This document shows, piece by piece, positions 63,859 to 64,000 of a stretch of DNA of 64,000 nucleotides. The stretch covers positions 2,788,300 through 2,852,299 of the forward strand of contig NC_014501.1 of NCBI RefSeq assembly GCF_000147335.1. The letters run 5' to 3'. The notes below the pieces were generated by a model. It was not told the origin of the DNA, made no database searches, and worked only from the letters and a program-made list of their open reading frames with translations. The DNA is from Gloeothece verrucosa PCC 7822. Its GTDB lineage: Bacteria > Cyanobacteriota > Cyanobacteriia > Cyanobacteriales > Microcystaceae. A program made the position numbers and the translations under genes. Position 1 is the first letter of the stretch; each line of letters begins with the position of its first letter.

Positions 63859-64000
63859 ATGAGCAACCCGGTCATTCACGCCTTTTTTTTTGGTAGAGCC
63901 TTAGCCGAAGTTCTCACCGAGAAAGTTGAAGAAGCTTTTACTAACGCTTTAAGCGAAGTGGGAAAATTTGATGCTCAAACGCGGGAAAATCTGCGTCAAC
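63859..64000 (+). CDS. conserved cyanobacterial small protein, partial (DUF6825-like)
   Basis: The right edge cuts this gene after 47 codons. The visible part begins [19 protein letters not shown] and continues into an amphipathic helix with [12 protein letters not shown]. It resembles a short conserved cyanobacterial family of unknown function (DUF6825-like). The ATG at 63859 is preceded by AAGAAAAATT, a weak ribosome site. I do not know its function. Confidence 0.7.
   Translation, partial: MSNPVIHAFFFGRALAEVLTEKVEEAFTNALSEVGKFDAQTRENLRQ

Overview
The window is chromosomal DNA of a cyanobacterium. Direct evidence is the phycobilisome and photosynthetic gene content (allophycocyanin-B subunit ApcD, rod-core linker CpcG, bilin lyase CpcS), the NDH-1 block ndhA-ndhI-ndhG-ndhE, a group 1 sigma factor of the cyanobacterial type, conserved cyanobacteria-only small proteins, and seven copies of the HIP1 octamer GCGATCGC (for example at 4764, 31234, 39135, 41277, 46252, 47032, 63517). 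The low GC content, the abundance of heptameric TGACTAA repeats and the large number of hybrid histidine kinases suggest a Gloeothece/Cyanothece-like unicellular lineage; that last step is inference.

Layout. 1-6928: 5-prime part of a CheA-like hybrid kinase lacking an N-terminal Hpt domain (minus, runs off the left edge), trpD, an orphan ABC ATPase, an OmpR-type response regulator with a well formed NtcA-type promoter, a small conserved protein and a monothiol glutaredoxin. 6929-13565: a repeat-rich spacer, a 1290-residue secreted DUF4347/LVIVD/Calx-beta/RTX protein, an intact 98-bp MITE with 8-bp target duplication, and a GT39-like membrane glycosyltransferase. 14075-16957: ndhAIGE, with heptad repeats inserted between ndhI and ndhG. 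17047-34507: a giant tubulin-like GTPase with a C-terminal zinc ribbon, three large plus-strand signalling genes (hybrid kinase, REC-PAS-GGDEF-EAL, biliverdin-type bacteriophytochrome), then a minus-strand run ferritin-like, FTR1 iron permease, a membrane-anchored substrate-binding protein with a Cys-rich head, and a von Willebrand A membrane protein.

34742-45580: phycobilisome genes cpcG, cpcS and apcD surround an accessory island. The island holds a Trypco1-like protein, divergently transcribed from a coiled-coil/TM protein and a caspase-nSTAND1-WD40 giant. The WD40 part is 14 nearly identical 42-residue repeats differing at a few positions. This is the best candidate for a biological-conflict or programmed-death system. 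Next come a YhiN-type flavoprotein, a TPR protein, a membrane protein and a YbjN-domain protein.

45736-64000: a TetR regulator, a PEP-synthase-like protein with a divergent ATP-grasp half, a PEP-CTERM surface protein, a PhnD-type lipoprotein directly followed by two sensor kinases, an ICMT-like methyltransferase, DedA, a polysaccharide deacetylase, sigA, a glycosyltransferase-TPR protein and the start of a small conserved protein cut by the right edge. No rRNA, tRNA, CRISPR array or complete transposase gene was seen. Mobile DNA is represented by MITE-like and short tandem repeat elements, several of which touch start or stop codons or lie in frame inside coding sequence.
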